DNA from: Macrobrachium rosenbergii
Taxonomy: Eukaryota; Arthropoda; Malacostraca; Decapoda; Palaemonidae
Direction: 5' to 3'
NCBI RefSeq assembly: GCF_040412425.1
Contig: NC_089743.1
Span: 87,954,471 to 88,018,470, forward strand
DNA: 64,000 bases
Shown here: piece by piece, positions 46,325 to 58,919 of the stretch
Layout: the number at the start of each line of letters is the position of its first letter
Numbering within the stretch: the stretch's first letter is position 1
Program-made: the position numbers and the translations under genes
Notes under the pieces: model-generated
What the model was told of the DNA's origin: nothing
Databases searched by the model: none
The model's input: only the letters and a program-made list of their open reading frames with translations

Positions 46325-47274
46325 CTGGAGGACAGTGTTAGTAATTAGTTCAAAGGGCATAGCTACTGGGAAATGAGACCAGATCAAAATACTTTTACGT
46401 TGAACTGTGAGTAAAATACCAGTTTTCTACACATACAATATGGGGACATTTCAAAATAACCTCCCTACACTTTGAATTAAAAGCTAGATGTGGTCTCAAT
46501 TCACATAAAATTAGTGATGTATTAAATCTTACAAGACAGCAAACCACACAATTTGGTGTAATAATAAATCTTAGATGTAAAAGTAGCACAATATGCTTTA
46601 ATAGTTGGTGGACAGGTAATTAAATGCTCAGTACAGATATGCAAACTACTTAATTGTCCCTCTACATTTCAAATCTATTTGCTTTGAAAAGTAATACTGT
46701 TCAGTATTTTAAAAATCAATAACTTATAGAAAAATGTTTTAAAAACTTATTTAACCTAAAAACTATTTGCTGTAACATTGCTGCATTGGTACTTAAATTT
46801 CTGATATATATGTAAACAAGCGAAAGTAGTTCTTACAGATGTACAAAATGTTACATGGTCTTACTGGCACAGTAGCAAAAATGTCCTGGCATTAGAACCA
46901 TTTTAACATTCCTGAAGTTGAAATAACACATGTATATGTCAGCTGCAAACACAAGAATAATGCAAAACACATTACATGCATTTCCTACTGCCACTCCAGC
47001 CATCAGATACAGTTTTTATTACATATATAGAAGCCATAGCAGAAGCTAATGCATTCACTGATTTCTGTTTTTTGAGGTAAAATTTGGCAGCAATCACTAT
47101 CATGGCTAACCAGGCTGTTAGCAGAGCCACAAAAGTGGCCTTGCAGGATAAGGTAAAACATATGCGGACAAGGAAGAAAACACCCATTACAAGTTTCTAG
47201 GGTCAGTTTTGCTATTATTTTTTACAGTGAATCATTTAACTAAGGAACTTGCTGATTAACAATGGACTGTAAGA

Positions 47275-47336
47275 ATTTTCATCAAAGTGGCATATAGTAT
47301 GCATCATTTTCATCAAAGTGGCATATAGTATACATA
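47275..47336. repeat. 31-bp tandem duplication
   Basis: Copies at 47275-47305 and 47306-47336 differ at two or three bases. Confidence 0.9.
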
Positions 47337-47811
47337 ACACTTGAATCTAATGAGACAATCCATCTGATAACTGAAGCATCCCATTAATATTGTTGCTATA
47401 AGATTCAATTGTCTAGCAGTTGGCCACCCTTTTTCATAAAAAAGGTTTCTAGAAAATCTTACATACATACTGTAGCAACAAAAAATTTGAGAAAGCTAAA
47501 ACTAAAAATTATTATATTCTACATGCAAATACAGTGCTTACAAAAGTCAAAGTCTGCTAACCCTGCTAGACATAATACAAGACCCAACATGCATCTCCCT
47601 GTTTGTACTACGACCCAACTCACTACAAATTATATAATATTTTGGAATACTGTACAGTGGCCTTCTAGTATTTCTGGTCTCAATTTTCCTAACAATCATG
47701 AACAGAAGATGCTATAAAAGGCAACAATACACTGTACAATCATGAATTCCTATAATACCAATCAAACTAACTGACTATGTTTAAGCAACTTGATAAAATC
47801 CTGCTAGTTTT

Positions 47812-47883
47812 CTCTCATTTCCAAAACCACCTCACTCAAACCTAATTCTCTCATTTCCAAAATCACCTCATTCAAACCTAATT
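47812..47883. repeat. 36-bp tandem duplication
   Basis: Copies at 47812-47847 and 47848-47883 differ at two bases. Confidence 0.9.
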
Positions 47884-48467
47884 CTAAGGTTTCTTGAACT
47901 TATGCTATGTTAATAACAACCAAAGAAGAGAAAACCAATGCATATAAATGGCATTGCACTTAAAAGAGGACATGTTACAAATTCCCATACACTGACCCAC
48001 TGTGGAATGAAGCAAACACCCATAATTTAGAGCTGTAAGGTACAAGATCCATAAAAAGAAGTGTTGCCACAAGCTCACCTTTGATGACCTTAAAGTGCAC
48101 TTGAAGGATGGCAACTGACCATACTGCACAAAATTAGCTCATGTGATGAAGTCATATTTTCAAAAACATACTGTATAATAAAATGCACTTATTTTGGAGA
48201 AGAGTATCAAAAATTTTTTTTTTTTTTATCCTACAATGGAAAAAACTATCTTCTCTTCAATGGTCTCAGTTACCATGATCTCATCCCTTAAACCCTGGGG
48301 GAGCAAAACATAAATAAGAAACATCTTAGGATACAATGTCCTGGTGCAAAAGACAATACCAGACTCACTGAAAAATACTGCATTGAACTGAACTGAAAAA
48401 GACATACAAAGTTAACCAGCTCTTGGAATGGGATACGAAGATGTTAATTTTAGTACTATGTAAGGTA

Positions 48468-48848
48468 CAGTTGCCTCAAAGTACAGTATTCCTTTACCCC
48501 CCTACCCTTATGTTCTATGAAAAAGGTTTAGTAACACCACAATGAAAGCCTATTTGTCTTGTAACGATGGACGTGAATGGTCGAACTATTGGTATGCCAA
48601 TGCTCATATTTTCTTAACACTACTGTAGACAATACATTAATGATATACAAATAATAGTTCACATTTCAAGAGAAATGAGTAGTTGTTAAATGAATAGAAA
48701 AATTCAGTAACTGAGTAATAAAAACAGAAATGGTAAAAATCACATTCAGTCCTGATTAACCATACATCATCAACCTTCGTTACATTCAGGTGTGGCAGGT
48801 GTTTGCTGAAATCCAACTTTAGTTCATAGTAGATGTTTGGGGCAATTA
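48468..48848 (+). repeat. Left long inverted repeat of Tc1-like element
   Basis: Reverse complement of 52185-52562. Shared blocks include 'cagttgcctcaaagta', 'gtcgaactattggtatgcca' (with changes) and 'ccaactttagttcatagtag'. Confidence 0.85.
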
Positions 48849-48864
48849 GATAGAGGGCAATTAC

Positions 48865-50079
48865 AGAAGTAACCACGCAAAGCCAACTTACAAATGCAGT
48901 TGCCATAAGGGACACACTGAACTTGCGTGTTTCGGCTGGAACTATAAGAAACAGGCTCCATGCAGACGGTATCCACCATAGGACTCCGGCAGTGAAACAA
49001 AAGGTGGAGGATTGGCATAAAGCAGCACGGTTGGAATTTGCTCAACATTATTTGGAAGAGGGGTTAGACTTCTGGGGCAGAGTAATTTTTATTCATGAAA
49101 AGACCTTTGCTTCTAACATGCATGGTCGTCTGTAGTGCTGGGGGCGTGATAACACCAGATACGACAGCCAGAATGAATATCTATCAAGTGGCCAAAAGCA
49201 GCCATATCACCTGTAATGTTTTGGGGGTGGATACATGGCTGAGATCAGTGGAAGGTTCAATGCTGAGCAGTATCAAAATTTTGGAGGAGGTGATGGTTCC
49301 TTCTGTTCACTCTTATGCTCTTCCCTATCCTGAGCAGATCATTTTCATGCAGGTATGTGCATTTTTTTTTAGTATTTCATATACGAAAATCCTTTCTTGA
49401 CAACTGATATGGTCTCAACTCATTGCTGATATTGGTCATAAAGTAGTTTCAAATTACTTAATACGACTTTCGTCTTGGATTTATTGGTTTTATAACTGCA
49501 AAAGGATCTTACATCAACATCATTGATCTACACTCCCTGATGAATCTAAAGCAGCCAAAGAAAGCCAGTGAAACTGTTATAAGGTCTCTCTTGCCTCTCC
49601 ATGAAAAGTAGACCAAATTTTCTTATAAACACACAACTTCCAAGTCTCCTCCTCCTTTACTACTCGAGCCCTTTTATTAATTATATTATTGTGACTCCTT
49701 TTGCTGGACTAAACCGCATTATTTGTCGTTATTTATATTGAAAATATAAATTTTTCTCCTTCCACCTTGTTCTACCAATATGGTTAATCAAATATATTAC
49801 ATCTTTTAGGACAACTGTTCCAGCCATACTGCGAGGATTGTGCAAGCATGGTTTGCTGAACAGCATGACATCGTTCTCCTTCCCTGGCCAAGCAAAGCAT
49901 GTGACTTTAACCTGACCGAAAATGTCTGGGGGAACATCAACAGCTGGGAGCAGAGTCAGGAACATAACCACCAGTGTCTTTTCCAGCATGGTCTCAACTA
50001 TTGGGAACAGTTCCACAGCAACCACAAGTTGTGTATAACTACGTCTCATCATTGCAATTCAACATTATATAATAAATAA
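48865..50079 (+). pseudogene. Tc1-family transposase with a GT-AG intron, inactive
   Basis: Exon-like part 1 (48865-49352) encodes NLRVSAGTIRNRLHADGIHH (second helix-turn-helix), AARLEFAQHYLEEGLDFWGR and FIHEKTFA, where the first catalytic Asp (usually FSDEKTF) is His. Later blocks run to EEVMVPSVHSYALPYPEQII then FMQ. An intron of 457 bases (49353-49809, CAG|GTATGT ... TTTTAG|GAC, phase 0) follows. Part 2 starts DNCSSHTARIVQAWFAE (second Asp) and continues LLPWPSKACDFNLTENVWG (third acidic residue, 35 residues after the Asp). The N-terminal helix-turn-helix is missing, and frameshifts occur near 49130 and 49225. Confidence 0.85.
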
Positions 50080-50351
50080 AAATAAAAAGATTTATTTCCA
50101 TAGTCATTTCACTAAACCTTGACCACAAATGTAAGGAATGTTATGATAATGGAAATTGTTAAAAAAAAATAACGCTCCGATCAATGTATATCGCTTGAGT
50201 CCTAACACAAGAGGTTACTACGAAGTTATGGTTGTGATTAAACACTGAATATCACAAATGTGTAATACAGTACATAGTTTTCTGATATTTGCTATAAATT
50301 CATTGATGAATCCAGCTGATTTTAATAAAGAAAATTCACAATTATATAATC

Positions 50352-51058
50352 ATAAAAGGCTTATATTTTATTTTTTACCAATGATTATGACCAAGGACCA
50401 GCTCAACTGAGGGGGAAATTTAGTAATTCAAGTTAAATGTAAATAAAAATCTAAACCTGACGACTACTGAAAGCAATTTTATTTTTTACCCATGATTATG
50501 ACCAAGAACCAGCTCAACTGAGGGGGAAACTTGGTAATTTAAGTTAAATAAATGTAAAGAAAAAATCTAAACCTGACAACTAATGAAAGCAATTTTATTT
50601 TTTACCCATGATTATGACCAAGGACCAGCTCAACTGATGGGGAAACTTAATAAGTTAAATAAATGTAAAGAAAAAATCTAAACCTGACGACTACTGAAAT
50701 CAATTTCATTTTTTACCCATGATCATGACCAAGGACCAGCTCAACTGAGGGGGAAACTTAGTAATTTAAGTTAAATAAATGTAAAGAAAAAAAGTCTAAA
50801 CCTGATGACTACTGAAAACAATTTTATTTTTTACCCATGATTATGACCAAGGACCAGCTCAACTGAGGGGGAAACTTAGTAATTTAAGTTAAATAAATAT
50901 AAAGAAAAAATCTAAACCTGATGACTACTGAAATCAATTTTATATTTTACCCATGATTACGACCAAGGACCAGCTCAACTGAGGGGGAAATTTAGTAATT
51001 TAAGTTAAATGTAAGGAAAAAAATCTAAACCTGATGAATACTGAAAGCAATTCAATCT
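50352..51058. repeat. Six-copy ~115-bp tandem array
   Basis: The phrase 'ccagctcaactgagggggaa' (one unit has a small variant) recurs at about 50398, 50509, 50624, 50737, 50856 and 50969. Each unit also contains 'taccCatgattatgacca'-type and 'aatctaaacctgacgactac'-type blocks. It lies inside the Tc1-like element between transposase and right inverted repeat. Confidence 0.92.
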
Positions 51059-51599
51059 ACATGTCTCTTTATCTCTATGTATCTACCTATCTATGGTGCA
51101 TCTAGTTGCAAGGCCAAATTGCTAATTATTTCATTTATACAAATATTCAGTATTAAAAGTGAAATATCTTACGAAGCACTTAATTACATTCACTAGGGTA
51201 ATTCCGTTGTCAAGTGGGTCTTTGACAACCGATAAATTCTTCAACTACCACTGTCATGAATTCATACCTTACTATTCCGCAAATGATCAGCATGGAATTT
51301 ACTTCCATAAAAATGAAAACACAATTGATGATTTCTTCTTGATGTTTTGTAAGGTCACATGTGGAGGGAAATTTTAAATATTGAACAAGATCTATGAAAC
51401 AGTTGGTTTGACTTCAATAACTTATTTCACACCCTAACTGTATTTTAATAAGTACTGATGAAGACACAATAATATTGGACTTATTTTATAATCACATGGT
51501 TATACAACAATCTAATAGAGTCCCTATTGTTATTCTCAATGCATTATAAAAGGTCTATATAGTATTGTTTAACAATACCAACGAAATTGACAGAAAATA

Positions 51600-51815
51600 A
51601 AACCAAAGTTCTCTCTCTCAGGGGTTTTACGGGGCTTGTCTAGCGACGAAAATCAGCAATTTTTGGCGCCAAATCGCCGATTTCCACTTATTGGCGCCGG
51701 TAACTGGGTATTGGTGCCGATACATGCCTAACAGAGGCGCTGATAACTGAAAGTCAGCGATTTTCAGTTACTGTCACGCCATCAGAACGGAACCCCCACC
51801 GATAACCAGGGACTG
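51600..51815. repeat. MITE right-end fragment (family of 28166-28392)
   Basis: Ends in ACCAGGGACTGCCTG, matching the right terminus of the 227-bp MITE, and has the same ggcgcc/ccgat-rich inner style ('ccgataaccagggactgcct'). A clear matching left end is not found. Confidence 0.55.
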
Positions 51816-52184
51816 CCTGTGCTGAATTTATTGGTGCGCAACCAATCTACCACCGATATAAAGACCATCAGGGTGGTTAAGGTGTGTTGTTACTCGGATG
51901 ACTCGAGTTCAATTGCCGCTCAGAGAAATTTCCATCTAGGCTACTCTGGTGAGATGTGGCTCGAATGAAAAAAAAATATATATATATAAGTGATACACAG
52001 GATTATTTGTTACTTTATACATCAGGTTGTCTATTAATTTTTTCCCAAGCCTTCCGTATCATAACCTGTCAATGGCTATCATAACTGCCTTTATGAAATT
52101 ACTGTATATTTTATAATCTCATTACTATATAAATTGATGGATTTTGTAAGTCAAAAGCATATTTCCATTCATATAAATATGTTC

Positions 52185-52562
52185 TGACATTGACCCCAAA
52201 TATCTACTATGAACTAAAGTTGGATTTCAGCAAACGCCTGCCACACCTGAATGTAATGAAGGTTGACGATGTATGGTTAATCAGGAATGAATGTGACTTT
52301 TACCATTTCTAGTTTTATTACTCTTGTTACTGAATTTTTCTATTCATTTAACAAGTACTCATTTCTCTTGTAACGTGAACTATTATTCATATATCATTAA
52401 CATATTGTCTACAGTAGTATTTAGAAAATATGAGCATTGGCGTACCAATAGCTCGACCATTCAAGTCCGTCATTACAAGACAATAGGCTTTCAGTGCGGT
52501 GTTACCATACCATTTTCATAAAACATATGGGTAGGGGGTAAAGGAATACTTTGAGGCAACTG
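52185..52562 (-). repeat. Right long inverted repeat of Tc1-like element
   Basis: Partner of 48468-48848, with substitutions and small indels showing age. Confidence 0.85.
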
Positions 52563-53108
52563 TGCTTCAATAAACATTTATTTACTAGGTTGTAACTGGT
52601 ACTGCAATGCTCTACATTGCTTGATGGACTGTATCTTGCTGAAACTGTCTAAATTTCTCCATTATCAGTATTTAGTATCAGTTTTTTTTATTAAGCTTTG
52701 TCTGAGCTTGGCAGCGTTAGTCTAGCCACGGTCTTTGGTAGAATAGCCTAGGCTGGCTAGGGATTCATTGTACACACTATCTTATTTGATTCAATAACCA
52801 ATACTCCTGGAACAAGAATAGTTATACAGAGTAACAATAAAACTGTTTGCTGTGCTGCAAATGTGTTCCATTTTATCCCATTTCTAGGTGCTTGTTGAAT
52901 TCCTTTTATAAATCTTTATTTTTTTTTGCTATATCTTTTAACCTTAAGTTCACTAACTACTTCCTCTTCCTTTTCATCCATTCCATTTCAATCTTCACAC
53001 TAAATTCACCAACTTCCTTAACCCAGTTTTGCTCCAATATTCATCGTTTGATTATAAACAAATCTTCTGAGTTAGCCCTAGTCTAGAAATACTATCGAGT
53101 TGTCTGGG

Positions 53109-53153
<45 letters not shown>

Positions 53154-56100
53154 AACAATATCAGGTGTCTTACACTATCCTAAACATCTCTCAGTTAAAT
53201 TCCAATAAATAAAATCATGTTACTAAAAGAATAGAAATGGAGTCACACTACATGAAAACAATGACAAAAGGGTGCTGATAACAGTTAACGTGCAAAGATT
53301 CATTGAGATTTTATGATGCAAATTAAGCCTACAATCTCTCTCTCTCTCTAATTTTCGACTAAGATATTTTACAGGAATTCTGAGTTTGCATAAGTTTCAT
53401 TATATTTTGATCTACTTCCATGAATTGCTGAACATAAATTTAAATTGTACAATTAACTAACTCAAAAGGTTTCATTGCAAGAAATTGCTTTCACACTGTA
53501 TGTTCCTGCAAAATACTTACATATAACCAAACATTGAAAAAACAAAAAGATAATCTGTGTATATAAAAAAAAACAAAATGATAAAAAGTGTATGTAATCT
53601 AAAATATGATGTGCACTTGTACTAGCTAATAAGTGCTGAAAAATGATAAAAGAAAAATAGAGAAAAAATTTAAAATGGCAGGCATACATATATTTCCATA
53701 TACAATACAAAATTGAATAAAACAAAAAGCCTTACTTTGTAAGTATAATTTTTTGGACTATCTTAATAGCTGTTATACAACTTACAGAGTTTAAACTGTC
53801 TCTTACTGTGTGAATTGAATGCCTGTCCCACCATGGAGGGAGTAGTCCATTTTAATTAGTTCTAAGCTCTACTGTGCTTGCACTCACAAAACAATGATAT
53901 ACTGTTTTATATATAAGCATAGATTTGGATTTCAAGTGTCATTTTTAGTAAGGGCAATTATAATGAATGACCATTCAAACACACACAAGCTGTCGGGCAA
54001 CAACCACTGGCCCTACACTGATTTCTTATGTATCTTTGCGTGAATAATACAAACTGGAAAAGATAAACCAAGATTTCTACCAGCAAACTTCAAAGGGTAT
54101 TTCTAAAAACCATTTAAAATGTAAAAAAAATACTTTTGAATTCAATGATTGTAGTAAAGGGCATAAAGGGCACAGTTCCATTCTGCAGCTTAAAGTACAT
54201 CCCATACAATTTAGGTAACCAAAGTAGGAGATGGTGGTGTTAAAGATCAAGCAACATGATGAAAAAATGAAACCTTTGGCAGAAGGAAATTGTCATCTTC
54301 CAGTAAAAACTGGGGCAAACGTGAGGGGGAAAAAAGGGCAGTTTCTGTTCAATCACCTAAAAATCCAACAAGGATAGGGATAAGAAGGGTTCAATATTAT
54401 GTCCGCAAACGAGCAAAAAATAAAAAGTGGTTATTTCTCAAACATCCTGTGAAGCTTGCCAATAAAAATTCAAGTGGCAACCTTCGCTAATGTAGAAAAA
54501 AAAATTCCAACAAGGGTATCATTACTGGTATGAATTCCTGAAATATATGTATGAAAAACTACAACTGAGTTGAGTTGATAAGGTTAAGGCCATGAAGCAA
54601 TTACACCTTAGATAAAGACAAAAGTATTTTACAAGAAAAATAAAAGTAAAAAAATATTATAAGCTCTATAATTTCCTCTCTTTTATCTCTAAATGTAAAA
54701 CCTTTTTCAAAAAGAATAAAACTTACGCATAAGATAAACCAATAACATTAACTTGTCTCAACTCTGCCCACCAATTTTATGTAATGCATCATGCATGGTA
54801 GATTTTTCCATACCTATTCACTTGATAGTTCAATTTAACAATCAATTTAGCACAGCACAGTAGGTCTGATGTTACAGTAGATTAGGTATTATTAATTCCT
54901 CATTCATTTTAAGAGTACGTCATTATTATTTGCAGTAATTTCTAGGATTTCATACAAGTTTATGTATATGTGATGATGCAATTACTTGACCATGAATACT
55001 AGTTTGACTAGGCTCACATATCCTACTACAGTGTAATTAAAGTCTTGCAAAACATTTTGCTTGCTGAAATACTGATGTATATTTTGGGTATTTTGTGCTT
55101 AGCTGACACTTATTCTATTCAAAATTTATGTATACTACCTATGTTGTAATTTATGCAAAATTTATGTATACTTATGTTAGTGTACATTTTTATAGGCATA
55201 CCTACATCACCTTGGCCCTATCAGTGCAATTAAAGGAGTTCCTATAGGTCAAATGTCTCGGTCTTATGTTTAATCCATTAATTTGTACAAACTTTTGCAA
55301 AATATCTAGAACTGTAACATCAGAGCAATTTTAATTTTACTAAACAGTAGGTATCTGTACTTGGTTTCTCATAACACATAATGCATAATGAAGTTTGGTG
55401 GTTTGGCTTTCTTAAAAATATATCTTTGGATATTTTAAGTTTCAATTTGACAAATTTGAACTTTCTTGGTGAAAACCATCAATATAATCATAAAACTGTG
55501 TCATTATCAATGTACTTATATCTCTGGAATAATATTACACCGTAATTAATTAGTTAACTTCCATCAATATGAACCTGGTCACTTGCTTAGCCTAAAGGCA
55601 ACCTTAGTTGTTATGCAATTGTTAATGTATTTCTGATTCTCATAATGACAAGTTTTAACAAAAGAAAAGGATATAATTGTATTACACTGTTGTTTTTTAT
55701 ATGTTTTATATATCCTAGGCTTGCTTTAGCTCAACCCAACGATATGAAATCTGGTAGGCTAGCCTTACAAATTTTGGCAGAGCTGACATAGATCTTTCCC
55801 CATGTAATCCTGGTTAATAAAGATCTTACTAAATTATGCTTCTCCCTCACTGACTAGACAAACAACCATAAACTAAATATGATGACAAAGCCATCAAATA
55901 TGTAAATACTAGTAACTTACATGATAATGTGCAAAAAATGCAATCATATAACTCAATTACTATTATGTAACGCTGCTAATGTTGTTTAAAATTTTAAGTG
56001 ATAGGGCCAGCCATTGCAGCACAAGTATATTTCAAAAAATAAAAAAATATATGCACAACAAGGATGACTGGATAAGAATTGAACCAAAATGTCATCAGCA

Positions 56101-56450
56101 TTGGCAACCAAATGAATGTCTATCAAGAGAATTAAAAAAAAAAAAGTCATATCTACTCACTCCTTCCAGGCAATAAATATGACAATTTAAACCTTTTAAC
56201 TAGTGTAAAAGGTTGACAATAGAAAACAGGTGCATTTATATTGCAATAGATTGTATGTTTGTATGAACAAATCACCAACAAATAGATAGAGAAAAGATGA
56301 TATCATAATGCCAATAAGCTCATCAAGAAAGGAATGATGGTCAAAGGCATAAAGTTGAGTTTAAGAAAACATGAAATACTTACATTCTAAGATACGTCAA
56401 TTGTATTCTAAAGCATCTAACGAACCATACTTTGTTATTATAGTACTTAC
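52563..56450. other. Rest of OGDH last intron, no gene recognised
   Basis: Contains an (AAT)n tract at about 53111-53151 and otherwise plain AT-rich sequence. Confidence 0.5.
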
Positions 56451-56605
56451 GTAAGGTGTCTTTCCTGATTGAGAGCTGTGGCAAAACGTGGTTGAACATA
56501 TGACCATGCACCCATGTTTTTGTGTTCTTCCTGTGCCCATACAAGATCTGCTCCTGGGTATTTCAAACACTCCTGCTTCACTAGATCATATGGGAAAGGT
56601 GCAAT
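56451..56605 (-). CDS. Ogdh: OGDH exon (C-terminal catalytic region)
   Basis: Encodes [40 protein letters not shown] and [11 protein letters not shown], a highly conserved part of the C-terminal transketolase-like domain ('LSPFPFDL...W.QEEHKN.G...YV.PR' in animal OGDH). Acceptor ccacccaacag|A and donor CTTAC|GTAAGT give phase 0 at entry and phase 2 at exit. The following intron is about 19.9 kb. Confidence 0.95.
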
Positions 56606-57107
56606 CTGTTGGGTGGAAATTAATTACTCATAATTTTTCGTATACTGAATTATTTATCATTGTCTGAATGTGAATAAACGGTTGCCACCTTTTTAATCTT
56701 TATTTCTCATATACTATGCAACATTTCATCATGACAACTACAACCATTATTCAGACTCAACAATTATATAGAGTGTCAACCTCTGTACCTCCTAAATCTC
56801 CCTTTTTCACATTCATTCTACATAATCTATGAAGAGGGTGGTTGGTAATTACTGGTGGATCCAGAGGATTTGTGACATTTGTGCATTAGCAATCACTCTT
56901 CTTCTGCATGGAAGACAAAGGCAGTGCGTCTAGGGGCATTCATAACCACAAATGAAGGTATATGATTGGTGGGGTTGTAAGAAACAACTATTTTGTTATA
57001 AAACCTCTGTATTTGTACAAAATTTTGTCATAGTCCCTAATGCCAAGATTTATTCAGAAAAATTTCAAGTGAAAAAAATACCATAATTATGAAAATAGCA
57101 AACTCAC

Positions 57108-57255
57108 CTGCTCAACTCTTGAGATAGCTATTTTGTCTTCCAGGTTAGCATCTTTACGTGCAGCTATGAGGTCATAATACACCTTACCGGAGCAGAAGAT
57201 GACTCGTTTGACATTTTGATGATTTTCAGAAGCTGGGCCTCTTTCAGGAATCACT
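57108..57255 (-). CDS. Ogdh: OGDH exon
   Basis: Encodes VIPERGPASENHQNVKRVIF then CSGKVYYDLIAARKDANLED and KIAISRVEQ. The 'KR-x-x-FCxGKVYYDL' and 'A-I-x-R-x-EQ' blocks are OGDH signatures. Acceptor catctttgcag|A completes an Arg codon split from the preceding exon, and donor GAGCAG|GTGAGT leaves phase 0. Confidence 0.95.
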
Positions 57256-57609
57256 CTGCAAAGATGTTGGAGTAGATAGGACCTCTATTGTCTATGTAAT
57301 TATTGGTCTTTCAGCAAAAATAAGTCTGTGAACACCCACTAAGAATTTAAGTATTTTGTATCCTAAATCTTTAATGTAACAATGCAAGTGTCAAATAAAG
57401 GTTTATTTTCCTGGAGATCTGCTGGCAAAAATATTTGACTAAGCACCAAAAATAAAGCATATAAGAAGTATCATGTGTACCTCAATCACTTATGTTACAC
57501 AGAACATAACAGAAAAATTTTAACTTGGTACAGCAGTGAAAGGACAAAAAGAAACTATTGTCATGAAACTGGCACAATTAGAAACATGAAACATAGAATT
57601 ACTTATTAC

Positions 57610-57773
57610 CTTTGGAATTCAGACTTTTCAGTCATTTCATCAAAAGACGACTTGGCATCAGGATGCCTGAGGAGTGACTTCGGGGTCATCAAAACCAAAG
57701 GTTTACGGAAAGGAAGAGCAATCTGTCGCCGTAAAATGTGGAAATAGTTTGCAGGGGTGGAGCAGTTGGCTAT
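57610..57773 (-). CDS. Ogdh: OGDH exon
   Basis: Encodes [40 protein letters not shown] and [14 protein letters not shown]. The NCSTPxNxFHxLRRQ and [17 protein letters not shown] motifs are diagnostic for OGDH E1. The exon enters in phase 0 (taacag|ATAGCC) and leaves in phase 2 (CCAAAG|GTAATA). Confidence 0.96.
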
Positions 57774-57914
57774 CTGTTAAAAGAATAACAATCTCAATAA
57801 AGAACACACAAGATATTTTCAGGTGATAAAATACTCATAACTTTGGTTTAACTAGCACTCAAATTTCATATATTCACCTGGAATTTGAATCAAAGCTAAC
57901 AAATTAACACTTAC

Positions 57915-58037
57915 TATCCAATTGATATCTGATAGCTGGCGAATAGCAAAGTCCTCAGTGAAAGCAGGCAAGATATCAGGATCATCTGCGGTCATCTGAA
58001 GGAATCGTTCGAGTCGTGCACTTGAGTGTTCAGGTCC
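57915..58037 (-). CDS. Ogdh: OGDH exon, 5'-most in this window
   Basis: Encodes [20 protein letters not shown] then [20 protein letters not shown] and I. [14 protein letters not shown] is the invariant block before the NCSTP motif. The exon is exactly 41 codons with phase 0 on both sides (ttttttcag|GGA, GGATA|GTAAGT). The preceding exon, which should carry the thiamine-diphosphate-domain sequence and a PHGYxGM-like end, is not between here and base 64000, so the upstream intron exceeds 5.9 kb. Confidence 0.96.
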
Positions 58038-58919
58038 CTGAAAAAATAAATCCTCAAAATAAATATATCATCCAAATTTTGAATAAATTTCACTTCCCTA
58101 TGCTATTGATTGGCTGGTACTCAAAAATAAAAAATAAATTCAAGGTAATAATCAAACATATGTCCCATAAAAATTTTTTCTCATTCCCAAATTTGTCATT
58201 CTTTAGCCTGACAAACAAAGGCAGCCTCACCATGCATGCATCCTGTGGATCCCTAGGCATGCCGCAACCCACGCTTTACTTTTTGTAGACAGTGCGTAGG
58301 GTAGCAATAGTTTTTGGACTGGGAAGGGGGCTTTCATTACAGTAAACCCCTAATATTCACGTTCTCACAATTCGTGGAATTTTCTGTGTAACCTATCTAT
58401 AAATTATGGGTGGGAAACGCGCCCATTCACATATTTTTTCATAGAGCAATAGTCTGTATTTTCATATTTTCGTGACTAAATACTGTGCTCTATCTACATA
58501 TACAATTTATTATAAAATAATGATTTACAATACTAATTTCCAAATATTAACATTAAGTTTAATAAGATTAAATAATAAAAATAATAATTCTCTCTTTCTC
58601 TCTTACTGAGAAGTATGTTTATTTTTGTATGATAAATGAATGATTTACTAATTTTCAAATATTAATATTAATGTAAACAGCAATAAAATCAATTTTATAA
58701 CATTCCTCAAGGGATTAAAGAGATAAACTCACTCTCTCTCTCTTTCTTTGTTGTCCTTCCAGTACAAGGCTGGCTGAATTTGCCAGTGGTAACTCACTCT
58801 CTTTCTGATTTGGCTGGAAGGGTTGGAAGTACGTTTGTACATATTTTTAAGGGTACTAATGATTAAGATGACTTTGAAATGATATTAATAATATAATTTC
58901 AAAGATTAAGGGTATCGGC

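Larger units (their letters stand above)
45827..48467. other. OGDH intron with candidate cassette exon
   Basis: Apart from the candidate exon at 46160-46324 and two short tandem duplications, no supported gene is seen. A minus-strand frame (46972-47187) with a hydrophobic segment has a possible acceptor but no convincing donor. Confidence 0.5.
48468..52562. mobile_element. Tc1-like transposon with ~375-bp inverted repeats
   Basis: A 4.1-kb unit starts at CAGTTGCCTCAAAGTA (after TA) and ends at the reverse complement. Bases 48468-48848 and 52185-52562 are inverted copies along their whole length, with scattered mismatches. The right flank is TG where TA is expected, perhaps a later change. 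Between the repeats are a broken Tc1-family transposase with an intron (plus strand), a 115-bp tandem array and a right-end fragment of another MITE. The long inverted repeats and the size exceed those of a simple Tc1 element. The unit lies in the OGDH intron. Confidence 0.8.

Noticed and set aside
46972..47187. Minus-strand frame with a transmembrane-like segment as a second nested exon
   Set aside because: A possible acceptor exists before it, but no good donor follows and its phase does not fit the OGDH neighbours.
48079..48123. 45-nt GT-AG segment as another OGDH cassette exon
   Set aside because: Length is divisible by three but in the required phase 2 it contains a stop; at most a poison exon, with no further support.
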